Notes: a model not told the origin generated them from the sequence alone. A stretch of DNA of 64,000 nt from Pseudomonas sp. 10S4 (GCF_034344865.1 NZ_CP133774.1:2852001-2916000), one strand, 5' to 3'; positions 8,674 through 20,446 are shown, counted from the first letter of the stretch. Translations and numbers: made by a program.

Positions 8674-9461
8674 GTCGGTTCGCATCGAAAGTCGCGGGCG
8701 TTGCCCGTACGGCCATTCGCCGTAAAGTTGCACATCGTGCGGAGCTGTTCGTACTGGTGCTGTCCTCGTTAGTACCGTTATTCATGATGGTTATCTGGAT
8801 GGGTATTGCGAAGGATGCCGCGCTGGACGGTTTTACGCCTACCAAGTTTGCTGCTTACTTCGCACTTGTTTTCCTGGTCGGTGAGATTGTGTCAAGCACG
8901 GCGGCAGAAGAACTCGAACATGATATTCACTCGGGTGATATCGGAAGTTTTCTTTTGAAGCCATTCAATATCGGTCTCTATTATTTTTTGAGCGAGTTGG
9001 CTTCAGCACTTGTGAGAGTGATTCCGATATTTTTCCTGGTGGCGGGAGTCTTCGTTTTTTCGGAAGCAGGCACCTATCTGAATCTGGCTTATCTGCTCCC
9101 TGCACTGCTGGGGGTTATCCTGGGTTTTGCAATAAACTATTTGCTTTATTTCATTGGCGGGCTTGCGGCGTTCTGGTCGGATCAGGCAAGTTCGTTCGAC
9201 TTGGTGTTGACCTACATGCTTACTTTGTTTGGTGGGGTTCTGGCGCCGCTATCACTTTATCCAGGGTGGATGCAATCGATTTTGGAATGGTCACCTTTTC
9301 CCTACATTATTAACTTTCCTATTCGAGTCATCATGGGTGAGTTGAGTTTAGAGCAGTTGGTGCACGGACTCATGTTTCAGATTGTCTTGGTGCTTGTGCT
9401 GTCCGTGTTGGCCCGTTTGATTTGGTCAACCGGTATCAAACGCTATTCGGTATTCGGTTAA
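8670..9461 (+). CDS. ABC-2 type permease, DUF990-like, subunit 1
   Basis: A 263-residue integral membrane protein with six predicted helices. EEL-HDI-GDIGSFLLKPFNIG near residue 85 matches the family element in which a cytoplasmic loop has the form [ST]G-x-[FL]LLKP. ATG 8670 overlaps the ATPase stop (ATGA), so translation is coupled; the GTG nine bases earlier is less likely. It pairs with the following permease to make a heterodimeric channel driven by the upstream ATPase. Confidence 0.85.
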   Translation: MSRFASKVAGVARTAIRRKVAHRAELFVLVLSSLVPLFMMVIWMGIAKDAALDGFTPTKFAAYFALVFLVGEIVSSTAAEELEHDIHSGDIGSFLLKPFNIGLYYFLSELASALVRVIPIFFLVAGVFVFSEAGTYLNLAYLLPALLGVILGFAINYLLYFIGGLAAFWSDQASSFDLVLTYMLTLFGGVLAPLSLYPGWMQSILEWSPFPYIINFPIRVIMGELSLEQLVHGLMFQIVLVLVLSVLARLIWSTGIKRYSVFG

Positions 9462-10243
9462 TGAAAACCGTAAGCGCTGTTAGAGCGCTCTTGTCAGCCA
9501 GGCTGCGAGCAAACTTTAAAGACCGTGTGCCGGTATTTGTAAGTCTTTTGAATACCGCCCTTCTAGGTTTGTCGGTCTATGTGGTGATAGAAATATTTTT
9601 TGGTAATGTCGACAGGATTGGAGGTTGGAATAAAGAACAGTCCATTGTCCTTTACGGTTCGTTCATCCTGATTCGATCTTTTGTACAAATGGTTGTCTTG
9701 CCCAACTGTGAGGCCGCCTCACGGTTAATTATCAGCAAGTCCATCGATACCTATTTGTTAAAGCCAATTGATATCCAAACCATTCTGGCTTTTGGGCAGT
9801 TGCGTCTTTGGCATGTGTTCGGTGTGTTGCTGGGGCTGGGGCTGATGCTGGGCGGCAGTTATGCGCAAGAACAACTGACAATGAAGACGCTGGCGGCTTT
9901 CTGCATTTTCATAACCCTGGCATGCGCGTTGGTCTATGCGGTTTGGTTCAGCATCGCGAGCCTGGCGTTCTGGACCAAAAAAACCAGCAACGTTTCTCAT
10001 CTGCTATTCATGTTCCTGACCACCGGGCGTTTTCCATCCGGAGCCTACCCGGAGTGGATTCAGGTGGTGATCATGACGGTGGTGCCGGTCTTTTTCATCA
10101 TGGAAGTGCCCGCGCAATCTGCGATGGGGATGACCACGGGAGGTTCCTTGCTAGGGGCGTTGCTGGCGACTCTTGGCTTCGCTTTATTGTCTCGATTGCT
10201 TTGGCATTTGGGGGTGAAGAAATACCTTCGGGAAGGATCCTGA
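9461..10243 (+). CDS. ABC-2 type permease, DUF990-like, subunit 2
   Basis: A 260-residue membrane protein with about six helices. SKSIDTYLLKPIDIQT near residue 100 is the counterpart of the first permease's loop motif. ATG 9461 shares its A with the TAA of the previous gene, so the two are translationally coupled. The partner ATPase is two genes upstream. Transport of the NRPS product is inferred from the operon only. Confidence 0.85.
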   Translation: MKTVSAVRALLSARLRANFKDRVPVFVSLLNTALLGLSVYVVIEIFFGNVDRIGGWNKEQSIVLYGSFILIRSFVQMVVLPNCEAASRLIISKSIDTYLLKPIDIQTILAFGQLRLWHVFGVLLGLGLMLGGSYAQEQLTMKTLAAFCIFITLACALVYAVWFSIASLAFWTKKTSNVSHLLFMFLTTGRFPSGAYPEWIQVVIMTVVPVFFIMEVPAQSAMGMTTGGSLLGALLATLGFALLSRLLWHLGVKKYLREGS

Positions 10244-10276
10244 AAGACAAAAGCGCTGAAATTTAAACCATAAGAT

Positions 10277-13200
10277 ATGGATGATATGGAAAATTTTCTT
10301 GATTTATTCGCCGGTCAAGTTCGGCGTTTCCCTCACGCCACTGCCGCGTCCGATGGCCATGCCTGCCTGAGCTATCGCGAACTCGACGAGATCTCTGACA
10401 GCTTTGCCCGCCAGCTAAATGCTGCCTCGGTAGGGCGCGGCGATATCGTAGGCATCGGCCTGGAGCGTGGGCTGGGGTTTCTGGTATCGATGATCGGTCT
10501 CTTCAAGGTAGGGGCCGCCTATCTCCCACTCGATCGTACGCTTCCGCGGGACCGACGCGCCTACATGCTGGAGCAATGCAGTTGTAAGTGGTTGATCACC
10601 GACGATGACATCCAGGGGCTGTTCGATGGTATCGGGCTGTTGATGATGCCGGAGCGGTTTGAAGGCATGACGGGCGGTACACCTTTTGAACGGAGCGTCC
10701 TGACAGACGACAGCCTCGCTTATGTCATTTTCACCTCGGGTTCGACCGGGATGCCCAAGGGGGCGATGGTTCATCACGGGGGAATGGTCAATCACCTGCT
10801 GGCCAAAGTAGATGACCTGGGAATGCACATTGCGCCCAATGTCGCGCAAACGGCGCCACAGAGTTTCGATATTTCCGTGTGGCAATTCCTCGCGCCACTG
10901 ATCTGCGCAGGGCGGACAGCCATCCTGACGCGATCAGAGTTTCTGGACCTTGATCGTCTGGGTGCGCGAATCGTACAGGACGAGATTGATATCTTGCAGG
11001 TAGTGCCCAGTCACCTGCTGGCCATTCTCGATGCAATCATTGTAGACGCAGACAATGCACGTTTTGATCGGTTGACCTGCCTCGTCGCTACGGGCGAAGT
11101 GCTTCCGGTTTCCCTGGCCCGCCGGTGGTTGGCGACCAAACCCCATATTCCGTTGATCAACGCCTATGGGCCGACCGAGTGCAGTGACGATGTCACACAT
11201 CAGGTCATCAGTGAGATGCCCTCAGTCGACCAGGCCATTCCCATTGGTCGCGCTGTTCGTGGGGTTCACCTGACCGTGCGCGATACCGACGGAGGGGAAC
11301 TCTCCGTCGGTGAGGTAGGAGAGCTTTACGTAGAAGGGATTGCGGTGGGGCTGGGTTACATCGCTCGACCGGACCTGACGCTCAAGGCCTTTGTCACTGT
11401 TGACGGGCAGCGAGCATATAAAACCGGCGATCTGGTCAGTTGTGACAGCGAGGGCGTTTATCACTATCACGGTCGTACCGACGATCAAGTCAAGGTGCGT
11501 GGTCACCGGATCGAGTTGAGTGAGGTCGAGTTCGGCATCCTGCGGCTTGCACAGATCAAACAGGCTGCGGTCGTACTCAATACCTCCAACACCCGAGCCT
11601 TCCTCACGGCTTTTATCGTGGAGCACGAGGATGCCGCGACTGACCCCGAAAGCCTGAGGCTCCAACTGCGCGATCACTTGCCGGAGCACATGATCCCGTC
11701 CGAGTTCCGTCTTCAGTCGTCGCTGCCTGAGACACCCAACGGCAAGATCGACAAGAAAAAACTCACGGCCATCGCCAATGACACGCCCCTGTCTGCCGGT
11801 ACGCCAGGCACTGGCGCGGAGACGGTAAAAGGAGGTCAGGACTTTCTTGAGATATGGCGTGATTTGCTCCGCAATCCGTCGTTGCAACCCACGGATGATT
11901 TTTTCAGGCAGGGTGCCGATTCCATTCTCGCTTTGCAGTTTATTGCGCGGGCAAAGGCCTTGGGACACGCCTTCACTCTAGGGGATGTTTTCCGTAACCC
12001 GACCATATTGGGACTGCTCAAGGTAGTCCGTACAAAAATGGCGGTGGCAGATGCGCCGAGGATCACAGGCGCAAAAGGCCAGTCGTTGCCGAGATGTGAA
12101 CCGCCAGCGGGCGATTCGTTATCTTTTCTGCCGATGTCACCTGCTCAACGGGGATTTTTGTTCAGTCCCTGCGCTCGCGGCATAGCAACACCTACATCCT
12201 TCAGTATTCGTTTCGCATAGCGATACCGGATGGTGGTGTGGCGCTCCAAGCGGGTTGGCGCAAGGCGCATGAACGCCACGAATTGTTGCGCAGCGCATTC
12301 ATTCTCGACCCGTCAAGCCATCCGGTCCGCGTGGTTGCCGACGACGCTCCGTTGAGGTGGACCACGACCGATCTTTCGCACCTGGATGAGGGGCAGCAAC
12401 GCATTTTTCTGGAGACGTTTCTTCGCGAGGATAAGCAGGCGGGTTTCGCTCTGGATCAGCCGGCGCTCTATCGATTGCACCTTTTCCACCTGGGCGGCGC
12501 CGATTATCAGTTTATCTTGAGCGCACACCATCTCATTGTTGATGGTGCGTCGATCTTTCCGCTGATGACCGAGGTGTTAGGAGGCCGGCCTGCTCCGAGC
12601 GATGTGTATTCAACCTACATCGCCGGCCAGGAAAAATTCCGCCTGGAGACGCCAGACCAATTGCTCTGGGCCGAACTCCTCGAACCATTTGAGGTTCCGG
12701 TCTGTATTTCCGACCATTTGGGTGAGCCCACCCTGTCGTCGGTGCAGCATGCGCGTCTGCGCAAGCGCCTTGACGCTGACCTCGGAAAAGCTATCGGGGA
12801 TATTTGCGTTCGTGCCGGGATCACGATTTCCGCTGTTGCGGCCACGGCTTGGGCCATGGCGCTGAACTCAGTATGCGGTGGGCAGCATCAGTTGTTTGGC
12901 ATGATCGTATCGGGCAGAGCGGAGACCGGCGTCGGACTGGATGATGTTGGCATGTATGCCAATACGCTACCGATTCCTGTCGCTCTGTACCCCTCTGACC
13001 GATTGGATGTCAGCTTGCAGGAAGTCAGCCGACGCATTGCCGAGTTGCTGCGATTTGAGTCGGTATCAATGAACGAGGTGCTTGTCAGCACCCGGTCGCG
13101 CTTTGCCAACGTGGTGTTTGATACGGTCCTGAACGTCGAGACACTGGCGAATTGGGCTGCGCTTGAAAGCGCCGGTAATAGCGTTGAGCTTACTCACGTG

Positions 13201-16200
13201 ACGGACCTCACCGAGTTTCCGTTTGCCGTCGAGGTACTCAGCAGTGGTGATGCCATCACCGTGGATTTCAACTGGGACCCTGAACGCGTCTCGAAAGAGC
13301 GAGCGGCCGGGTTGTCCGAGCAGTTCCTGAGCGCGCTGGCCTACATCTGCGATCACGATAGCCCTATGCAGGAATGGCAAGGCTGGCAAGGTGTACCGGC
13401 GAGCGTGAGCGCAATAGGCATTACGAAAAGTACGCCCGTGTCACCTTCGGTGCTTTCATCCTTTGATGCTGTTGTTCTTGCTGCCGCGCGGGAAATCATT
13501 GGGGATGACACGTTGGCGCTGCACCATAACTTCTTTTCCTCGGGTGGTGACTCGATCAGCGCGCTTCAATTGATCGCACGCCTGAGACGGGACGCGATGG
13601 CGATTGATCTTGATCGAATCTTCGCCAGTCGATCCCTCACCGACATCGCCCTCGGTGTGCGGTATCTGGACAGTACCGTCGGGGTAAAAAGCTACCCGCC
13701 GATCGGCCCGACTTCCCTGGTGCCTGTGCAGCGATGGTTCGCGGAACAGTCATTGGCGAATGCGGACCATTGGTGCCTGGGGACGGCTATCGAGATTCGA
13801 CGGTCTATCCACGCGGATGCCCTGACCTTGGCGACTCGCCAAATGCTGGAGCACTATCCGGTACTGAGCGCCCAGTTCAAGGTCAGCGCCGAGGGCTATT
13901 CCCAGACCATCCCCGCTCGGCCTTTCGATGCGCAGATGAGCAGCAGGATCGTGCAGTTGAGCGGCCCGATCGATCAGTCGCTGAATGATATCCGGGACAC
14001 GCTGAGCGGCTTTCAGGAAAGCCTGGATCTGGTCACGGGCGATCTGTTTCGTGTGGTGCTCTTCCGAACCCCTGATACCGACGCTGATCTCTTGGTGCTG
14101 CTGGCTCACCACCTGGTTGTGGATGCCGTGTCCCTGCGGATTCTGGTCGAGGACTTTCTGCACTTGTGTGCAGGTGTCACCCTTCCTGCGGAAGTCACGC
14201 CGTTTCGCAGTTGGGCGCAGCAGCTTGTGAGCGATGACCAGTCCTTCAAGAGCGATGTTCTTTCGCAGACGGCTTACTGGTCAGAGGTGGTCGACCGGAT
14301 TCCCGCGTCGGTGCCTTTCGACCCGGACAGGCCACCGTCGAGGCGCGCCGGAATAATCTCCAGCGGGTTGAGTTTTGCTCGTACCACCGCGTTGGTACGG
14401 GATGTACCTGCGGCCTATAACACTCGTATCAATGACATCCTGATTTCAGCGCTGGTACGGGCTCTTTCCGGCTGGCGGGGAAAAATGAAATCGCTATCAA
14501 CCTCGAGGGGCATGGGCGTGAGAGCGTCCTGGATGGCGTTGATATATCGCGTACGGTGGGTTGGTTTACTTCTGTGTTTCCTGTCTGTCTTGAGGATCCA
14601 CAGGGTGGCCTGGCCGATTTGATCCAGCAGACAAAGCGCACGCTGGCGGAGATCCCGCAACGGGGCATCGGCTATGGATTGCTGCGTTATCTGTTCAATG
14701 AGCCTGCGGTCGTTCCGCAGGCCGAACCGATGGTGCAATTCAACTATCTGGGGCAATGGGACAACGTGTCATTCGATGACGCGGATGTATCGATGCCATC
14801 CGCCCGGGTCCTTAGCCTCGTCGACCAGGTGTCGGTTGATCCGCGTAATGGACGGCAGCACGCACTGGAAATTGAAGCGCGCATTACTCAAGGACGTTTC
14901 GAGATTGATTGGTACTTCGACGACACCATCCTGTCTTCACAGGAGGCACAGGACATAGCGACGCGCTACAGCACAACACTGGACGAGATCATTACTCACT
15001 GCTCCCGTGCAACGCTGGTGCGCGTGCCGTCCGACTACCCGGACGCTAATCTGATCGACGATGAGCTGCAGGATCTGATCAACAAGGCGGGAGCCGTGCC
15101 CGCAGATATCTACCCCTTGTCCCCGACACAGAAGGGAATCCTGTTTCAGCACTTGATGAGCAATGACGATACTTACATCCTGCAATATGTTCTGGATATA
15201 GATGGCGAGATCGATATCAGTGCGCTGCAGGACGCATGGCGTTTGATGGCTGAACGTCACCCTATCCTGCGTAGTGGATTCTACTGGGACGCGGTCGCCG
15301 GGCCATTACAGTATGTGTCGCAAGAGGAACGGAGTACCTGGTCGGTCATAGCGGGCGGCGATGATCCGATGTTGTTCAAGCGTGTAATGGAAAACGACCG
15401 CTCCCGCGGGTTCGATCTGGAAACGCCCGCGCTGACACGCTTCACATTGCTTTCCCATGGCGCGCATGCGCACAAGCTGATCTGGACGTACCACCACATT
15501 CTGCTGGATGGCTGGTGCGTGGCCAGGGTCATCAAAGAACTCTTCGACCTCTACGATCATCTGATCCGCGGAGATCAGCCAGCCCCGGCATTCGGCGGGG
15601 TCTACCGTGACTACATCGAGTGGCTGGCCGATCAGGGGGCGCGGGAAAACCGTCCATTCTGGCGCAACTACCTGTCGGGCATCAGCCCCTGTGTATTCAC
15701 CAGCACGGTTGCTTACCAGCCTGCCACGCCTGCGGATCATGCTGCCTATCGCTTTATGCTGGGCCATGAGCAATCGCGCGCCATCGAGAGGTTCTGTGTG
15801 GACCACGGGGTGACCGTGGCCGTTGTCTTTCAACGGGTGTGGGCTCAGATCCTCGCGCAAAACACCGGTAACCACTCACCTGTTTTCGGCTGGGCAATAT
15901 CGGGGAGGCCTGCTGACCTTGATGGTGCTGAAGACATCATTGGCCTGATGACATCGATCGTGCCTTGCACGGTGGACGTTGCTGGCGCATCGACTGTGTC
16001 CGGCGTTCGGGAGTTGCAGCGTCGCAACGCGGCTCTTCAGGACGAAGGGCATGTCTCCATGAGCCACTTCAAGAGCGCTTCGGGATTGAGTCAGGAAGAG
16101 GAGCTTTTCAACACAGTTCTGGTGATCGAAAACTTCGAACTTCAGGACAACCTGCCGGCCGGTGATCGCTACCGCCTGAGCAATCTGCAATGGGTCGAGC

Positions 16201-16400
16201 GCTCAGAGTTCCCACTCGTCCTCGGTCTGGTTCCGGCAGAAGATTTTTTGATCGAACTCAACTTCAACCACGAAAAGTTCTGCGTTGCGCAAATGGCCGA
16301 TCTTCAAGAAAGGATTGTTCTTGAACTGGCCCGACTGTCTTCTCTTGGAAATGGAAACCTTGAGCATGATGCAAGTTTACAGTGCGAAACAATTTCATAA
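10277..16400 (+). CDS. non-ribosomal peptide synthetase, A-T-C-T-E-C (two apparent frameshifts)
   Basis: The protein is about 2,040 residues once two frame breaks are repaired. The first A domain (10277-11780) has FTSGSTGMPKG, NAYGPTE and NGKIDKKK. T1 carries GADS at about 11,917. C1 (12,120-13,380) has HHLIVDG. T2 has GGDS (about 13,544). The epimerisation domain (13,690-15,030) has HHLVVD, EGHGRE, TVGWFTSVFPV and NYLGQW. C2 (15,095-16,380) has HHILLDGW. The second module has no A domain, so its substrate must come in trans. By eye the A specificity residues are D-I-W-Q-V-T-A-D-D-K; the acidic pair would suit a basic side chain. The reading frame breaks near 12,159 and 14,485, each a one-base shortfall at or beside a short homopolymer, and adding one base restores canonical motifs. 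No thioesterase is present. The end overlaps sbnA. Confidence 0.88.
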
Positions 16401-17319
16401 GCTGGATAACTTTATAGGTGATGTGCCGGTCTTTCTGAAGATTGAAGGGATGAATCCGGCCGGCTCCATAAAGCTCAAGACAGCCATCTCGTTGATCGAA
16501 GAAAGTGAAAGGCTGGGGCATCTTTCTCCCGGGCGCAAAGTCATCGAGTCCAGCTCGGGAAACCTGGGGGTTGCGCTGTCGATAATCTGTGCGCAGCGAG
16601 GTTATCCGTTCACCTGCGTAACGGACCCTAATGTCAATCAGGTCAGCATCAACCTGATGAAGGCCTATGGCGCCGAGGTGATTGTCTGTGACACCCGTGA
16701 CGGCAATGGTGGTTTCCTCGGGGCGCGTATTGCTTTGATCCAGGAAATGATCCGTAAGGATCCGAAATATTACTGGACCAACCAATACGCGAACCCGGCC
16801 AACCCCTTGGCGCATTACAACCGTACCGCCCCCGAAATACTTGAGCAGCACCCGAACTGCAAATGGCTATTTGTCGGTGCCGGTACAACCGGAACGCTCG
16901 TCGGCTGTGCGCGTTATCTAAGAGACAAGGCGCCAGGCGTGAAACTGATTGCCGTCGATACCGTTGGCTCAATCAACTTTCAGGAAGTGGCGAAAAAGCG
17001 GCTGATTCCTGGTCTGGGGACGAGCCGGCGTCCCGAGATTCTCGACCGTGATTTGATCGAGAATATTGAGTTTGTCGATGAAGTCGAGACGATCCGCATG
17101 TGCCGCAGCGTTGCGCTGGATTACGGCCTGTTAGTGGGTGGTTCCACGGGGACTGTGCTGGTCGCGGTAAAACGCCTGCGGCAACAGATTCCTGAGGGTG
17201 ATGAAGTGGTCGTGATCAGCCCCGATATGGGGGAGCGTTATCTCGATACGATCTACTCGGACAAATGGTGTGATGCCAACTTTGGCAGTCAGTTGCACCC
17301 GCACGCTCTGGTTGGCTGA
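16366..17319 (+). CDS. SbnA-like PLP enzyme for 2,3-diaminopropionate synthesis
   Basis: A 317-residue cysteine-synthase-fold protein. By comparison with staphylococcal SbnA, it should join O-phospho-L-serine and L-glutamate to N-(1-amino-1-carboxyl-2-ethyl)-glutamate. Visible matches are EGMNPAGSIK (with the PLP lysine), ESSSGNLGVALS (substrate loop), YWTNQYANP, GTTGTLVG (phosphate-binding loop), LIAVDTVGS, PGLGTSRRPEIL and GGSTGTVL. The residues after the PLP lysine are LKTA, not the DR found in SbnA. The start could be ATG 16351, 16366 or 16369; all lie inside the 3' end of the NRPS gene, so expression is coupled. The sbnB-like partner is encoded three genes on. Confidence 0.88.
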   Translation: MMQVYSAKQFHKLDNFIGDVPVFLKIEGMNPAGSIKLKTAISLIEESERLGHLSPGRKVIESSSGNLGVALSIICAQRGYPFTCVTDPNVNQVSINLMKAYGAEVIVCDTRDGNGGFLGARIALIQEMIRKDPKYYWTNQYANPANPLAHYNRTAPEILEQHPNCKWLFVGAGTTGTLVGCARYLRDKAPGVKLIAVDTVGSINFQEVAKKRLIPGLGTSRRPEILDRDLIENIEFVDEVETIRMCRSVALDYGLLVGGSTGTVLVAVKRLRQQIPEGDEVVVISPDMGERYLDTIYSDKWCDANFGSQLHPHALVG

Positions 17320-17370
17320 TGGGCAGCGGTTGGGCCGGACGCTTTTCTATTTGATTGGAAGGAATCTATC

Positions 17371-19136
17371 TTGTCAGAACTTCTATTCCCTCCCGATGGT
17401 ACGGTTGAGACGCAGGTCTTTCTCGATCTGTGGCGCCAGTACAGTCAGGACTACAGGAATGCACCTGCTATAGAAAGTGGTGGCGTCCTTTATAGCTATG
17501 CGGACATTGACGCACAAAGCAACCACGTTGCGGCTTACCTGATTGAAAACGGCATTGGTGCCGGCGCAACAGTTGCTGTGGGCTGTCCGCGGGGTAAAGA
17601 CCTTCTCGTTGCCATGCTGGGCGTCATGAAGAGTGGCGCGACCTTTTTCCTGTTTGAGCCGAACGCTGCTCCCGCTCGACTGTTGGTGCAGTTTGAAGTC
17701 GCCGAGCCAGTAAGGGTTCTGGTATCGGACGCCGATGCTTTGGCGGGTAACGCCGCGTTTGCTGGTATGGATGCGGTTACGCTCGGCGAGGTACTGGAAT
17801 CTGCACAAGCTCTGAACTTCGTAGCACCCCGAATATCCCCTGATGACCTCGCCTACATCATCTTTACCTCCGGCTCTACCGGGCAACCCAAAGGGGTTTT
17901 GGTGCCCCACCGGGGGATTCCGAATCTGGCTCGTCATGCTCTGACCTACGGCATTTCGAAAGGCAGCCGGGTGTTGATGTTTTCCCCAGTCTGCTTTGAC
18001 GCGATCATCGCCGAAATCGCAATGACGCTTTTTGCGGGTGGTTGCCTGGTAGCGGTAGCGGATCATGTACTTCGGGATTTGGACAGTCTTCAGAACTTGC
18101 TGTGCGACCGTCAGATTGACGTCGTTACGCTGCCTCCTTCACTGGTGTCGATGTTGCCGATCAATCTTCCAATCAGCTTATCGACGCTGGTGGTCGCGGG
18201 GGAACGATGCAGCAAAGAGGTCATTGCCAATTGGGCAAGCAAAACCCGCCTGCTCAATGCCTACGGCCCTTCCGAGGCAACGGTCGCGACAACCGTGAAG
18301 TTGTGTGATACCGAGACCTCACCTGCCAATATTGGCCAGGCCCTCTCCAATGTCAGGGTGCATATCCTGAACGAGCGCATGGAAGAGGCTGACGACGGGG
18401 AAGTGGGTGAAATCTACATTTCGGGGGGAAGTGTTGCCCGTGGCTATCTGGGCCTTGCGGACTTAAGCGAGGCTCGTTTCGTGCGGGCCCCGGCCGGTAT
18501 GCCCGTGCGTGCGTTTCGAACGGGTGATTTCGCCAGTCGTAATGCGGATGGAGACATCCTGTTCGAAGGACGCAAGGACGACCTGGTCAAGATAAACGGC
18601 AACCGGGTAGAACTCGCCGAGATTGAAGCATGCGCCATAGCGTCATCGTTAGTTCAAAGCTGCCATGCCTGCAGCATCGACGCAGGTACATCGGGGGTGA
18701 GAGTCGCGCTTTTTGTCGTGCCTTCAAACGAGATTGATCCCGTCGGGGTTGAGTCTGCCCTGAGGGAAAAGATCGCCCTTGACCTTCCCAATTACTTCAT
18801 GCCTGCCAGCATCCTTGTGCTTGATGAATGGCCCCGAAATCCGGCGGGCAAGATCGATAGAGCGGCGCTGGTGGCCCAATTGAATGCCATTCAGCAAAGC
18901 AACACATCGACGGGGGCAATGACCCGACAGGAAGAAATACTGGCGCTGATCTGGGCGCAGATTCTGGGCCGACCGGTTGAAGACCGTGAAGCAAATTTTT
19001 TGCGCTCGGCGGGAATTCCCTTTTGGCGATGCGGCTTGTCGCGCTCATGAAACGTAGCGGTATTCAGATTCCTCTGAAACGAGTGTTTGGAGCGCCGACC
19101 TTGGTGCAGATGGCTTGTCTTGTAGGGAATGAATGA
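17371..19136 (+). CDS. NRPS adenylation-thiolation protein (A-T), one apparent frameshift
   Basis: About 588 residues once repaired. The A domain has FTSGSTGQPKG (about residue 168), NAYGPSEATVA, FRTGDFA and PAGKIDRAAL. The specificity residues read by eye are D-A-A-T-V-A-A-V-A-K, close to Tyr/Phe codes of the DA-x-T-(V/I)-A-A-V-C-K kind. The frame breaks in a T6 run at 18,996-19,001; with seven T it reads ANFFALGGNSLLAMRLVAL, a carrier-protein site with Asn replacing Asp in GGDS, then 33 more residues to TGA 19,134-19,136. Start TTG 17371 has AAGGA nine bases upstream. It overlaps the next gene (ATGA). It can load its own carrier and possibly the A-less T2 of the large NRPS. Confidence 0.87.
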
Positions 19137-20422
19137 TGACGGGCAAAGGGCTGAACCCATACCAACAATATTACTGGAGCGCGTCGAGCGCTTACGATCT
19201 TCCTGAGACCGCCTGTGTAAGCATTGGCTTTGTCCTGGAAGGAAAGTTGGACATTCCCCTGTTCAGTCGTGCGGTTGATGCAGTGGTCAATCGTCACGAA
19301 CAGCTAAGGTCGAACTTTTGGGAAACCGGGGTGGGCGTGCAACGCTTTCCTCAAGCCGTTGCGTACGATTTACTGAAGGTGAGGAGCGAGCCGTTCGAGA
19401 TGTCTCGGCTTGATGCGAGCATTGAAACGCTATGCCGGGTTCCGCTTGATCTGAAGGTGGACATACCCTTCAGGGCTTATTTGAATCCCATTGATGATGA
19501 GCGATATCTGCTTGCCCTGATTATCCACCACATAGTGGTCGACTCATGGTCGCTCGAAGTGATCCTGGATGACTTGGCCACTGCCTACAATCGGGCACTT
19601 TCTGGCGCCGCAGAACCGTTGCTTGCTCCTCTGGCCTTCGACTATGAAATCCTTGCACAGCCATTGGAGCCTTATGAGCGACAAAGACAAGCGCACTTCT
19701 GGCGGGACTACCTGAAGAACGCAAAAGTACCGGTCATTCCAGGCTTGGGCGTCGCCCAGAGTGCACAGGCGAAATCGACATTCGATTTGATCACTCCCTC
19801 ACAGGAGATCCACAAGGCGATCAATCAGCTGTGCAACGCATTGGATGTAACGCCCTTTGTGGTTTACACCGCTGTGGCGTCCTTTGCACTAGCCCGGTTT
19901 TGCGCCTCGGATGACCTGTTGATCCAGACCAATGTGACGCCACGCTGGATGGAAGGCACACAAACAGTCGTCTCGTATTTGTCTGCGCGGATTCCACTAC
20001 GGGTACGAGTCGATTCAGCTATGACGCCGCAGATTCATATCTTGAAGGTGGCGGACTCCCTCTATGACACCTTTGAGAACGTTAGCCTGTCCATTGGCGA
20101 CATGATGGCGGAGTCCGATATCAAGCAAAGCTTGCCCATCCATATCGGTGCTGAAAGTCCCTTTGAAAGTTGGAATCTGAAAGACATCGCTGTGTCTCAG
20201 GTCCAGTTGCCGGACTACCAGCCCTGGCCGCTGTTCTTGTGGGTCCCGGTCTCGAGTGAACATTCATTTATCAAGTTGCAGTATCAAGCTGACAGGATTG
20301 GCGCGCAGGACATGCTGAAGTTGAAGCATCTGCTGAACGAAACATTAGAGCAGTTCAGTCTCCTGAGTGAGGCGCAAGGCTCCAGTGAAGCCGAAACATT
20401 CAGCCTCGCTGCTATTCAATAA
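19133..20422 (+). CDS. free-standing NRPS condensation domain
   Basis: A 429-residue single C domain. The first motif is NPYQQYYW, then ALIIHHIVVDSWSLEVI (about residue 123) with the HHxxxD active site intact, then DLLIQTNVTPR and a C-terminal latch region. No A or T domain is attached. With no thioesterase in the island, it may release the chain by amide formation with a free amine such as diaminopropionate, or act between the A-T carrier and another carrier; both are inferences. ATG 19133 overlaps the previous stop. Confidence 0.85.
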   Translation: MMTGKGLNPYQQYYWSASSAYDLPETACVSIGFVLEGKLDIPLFSRAVDAVVNRHEQLRSNFWETGVGVQRFPQAVAYDLLKVRSEPFEMSRLDASIETLCRVPLDLKVDIPFRAYLNPIDDERYLLALIIHHIVVDSWSLEVILDDLATAYNRALSGAAEPLLAPLAFDYEILAQPLEPYERQRQAHFWRDYLKNAKVPVIPGLGVAQSAQAKSTFDLITPSQEIHKAINQLCNALDVTPFVVYTAVASFALARFCASDDLLIQTNVTPRWMEGTQTVVSYLSARIPLRVRVDSAMTPQIHILKVADSLYDTFENVSLSIGDMMAESDIKQSLPIHIGAESPFESWNLKDIAVSQVQLPDYQPWPLFLWVPVSSEHSFIKLQYQADRIGAQDMLKLKHLLNETLEQFSLLSEAQGSSEAETFSLAAIQ

Positions 20423-20446
20423 GACTCTTCATGGAAGGTTCGTAGA

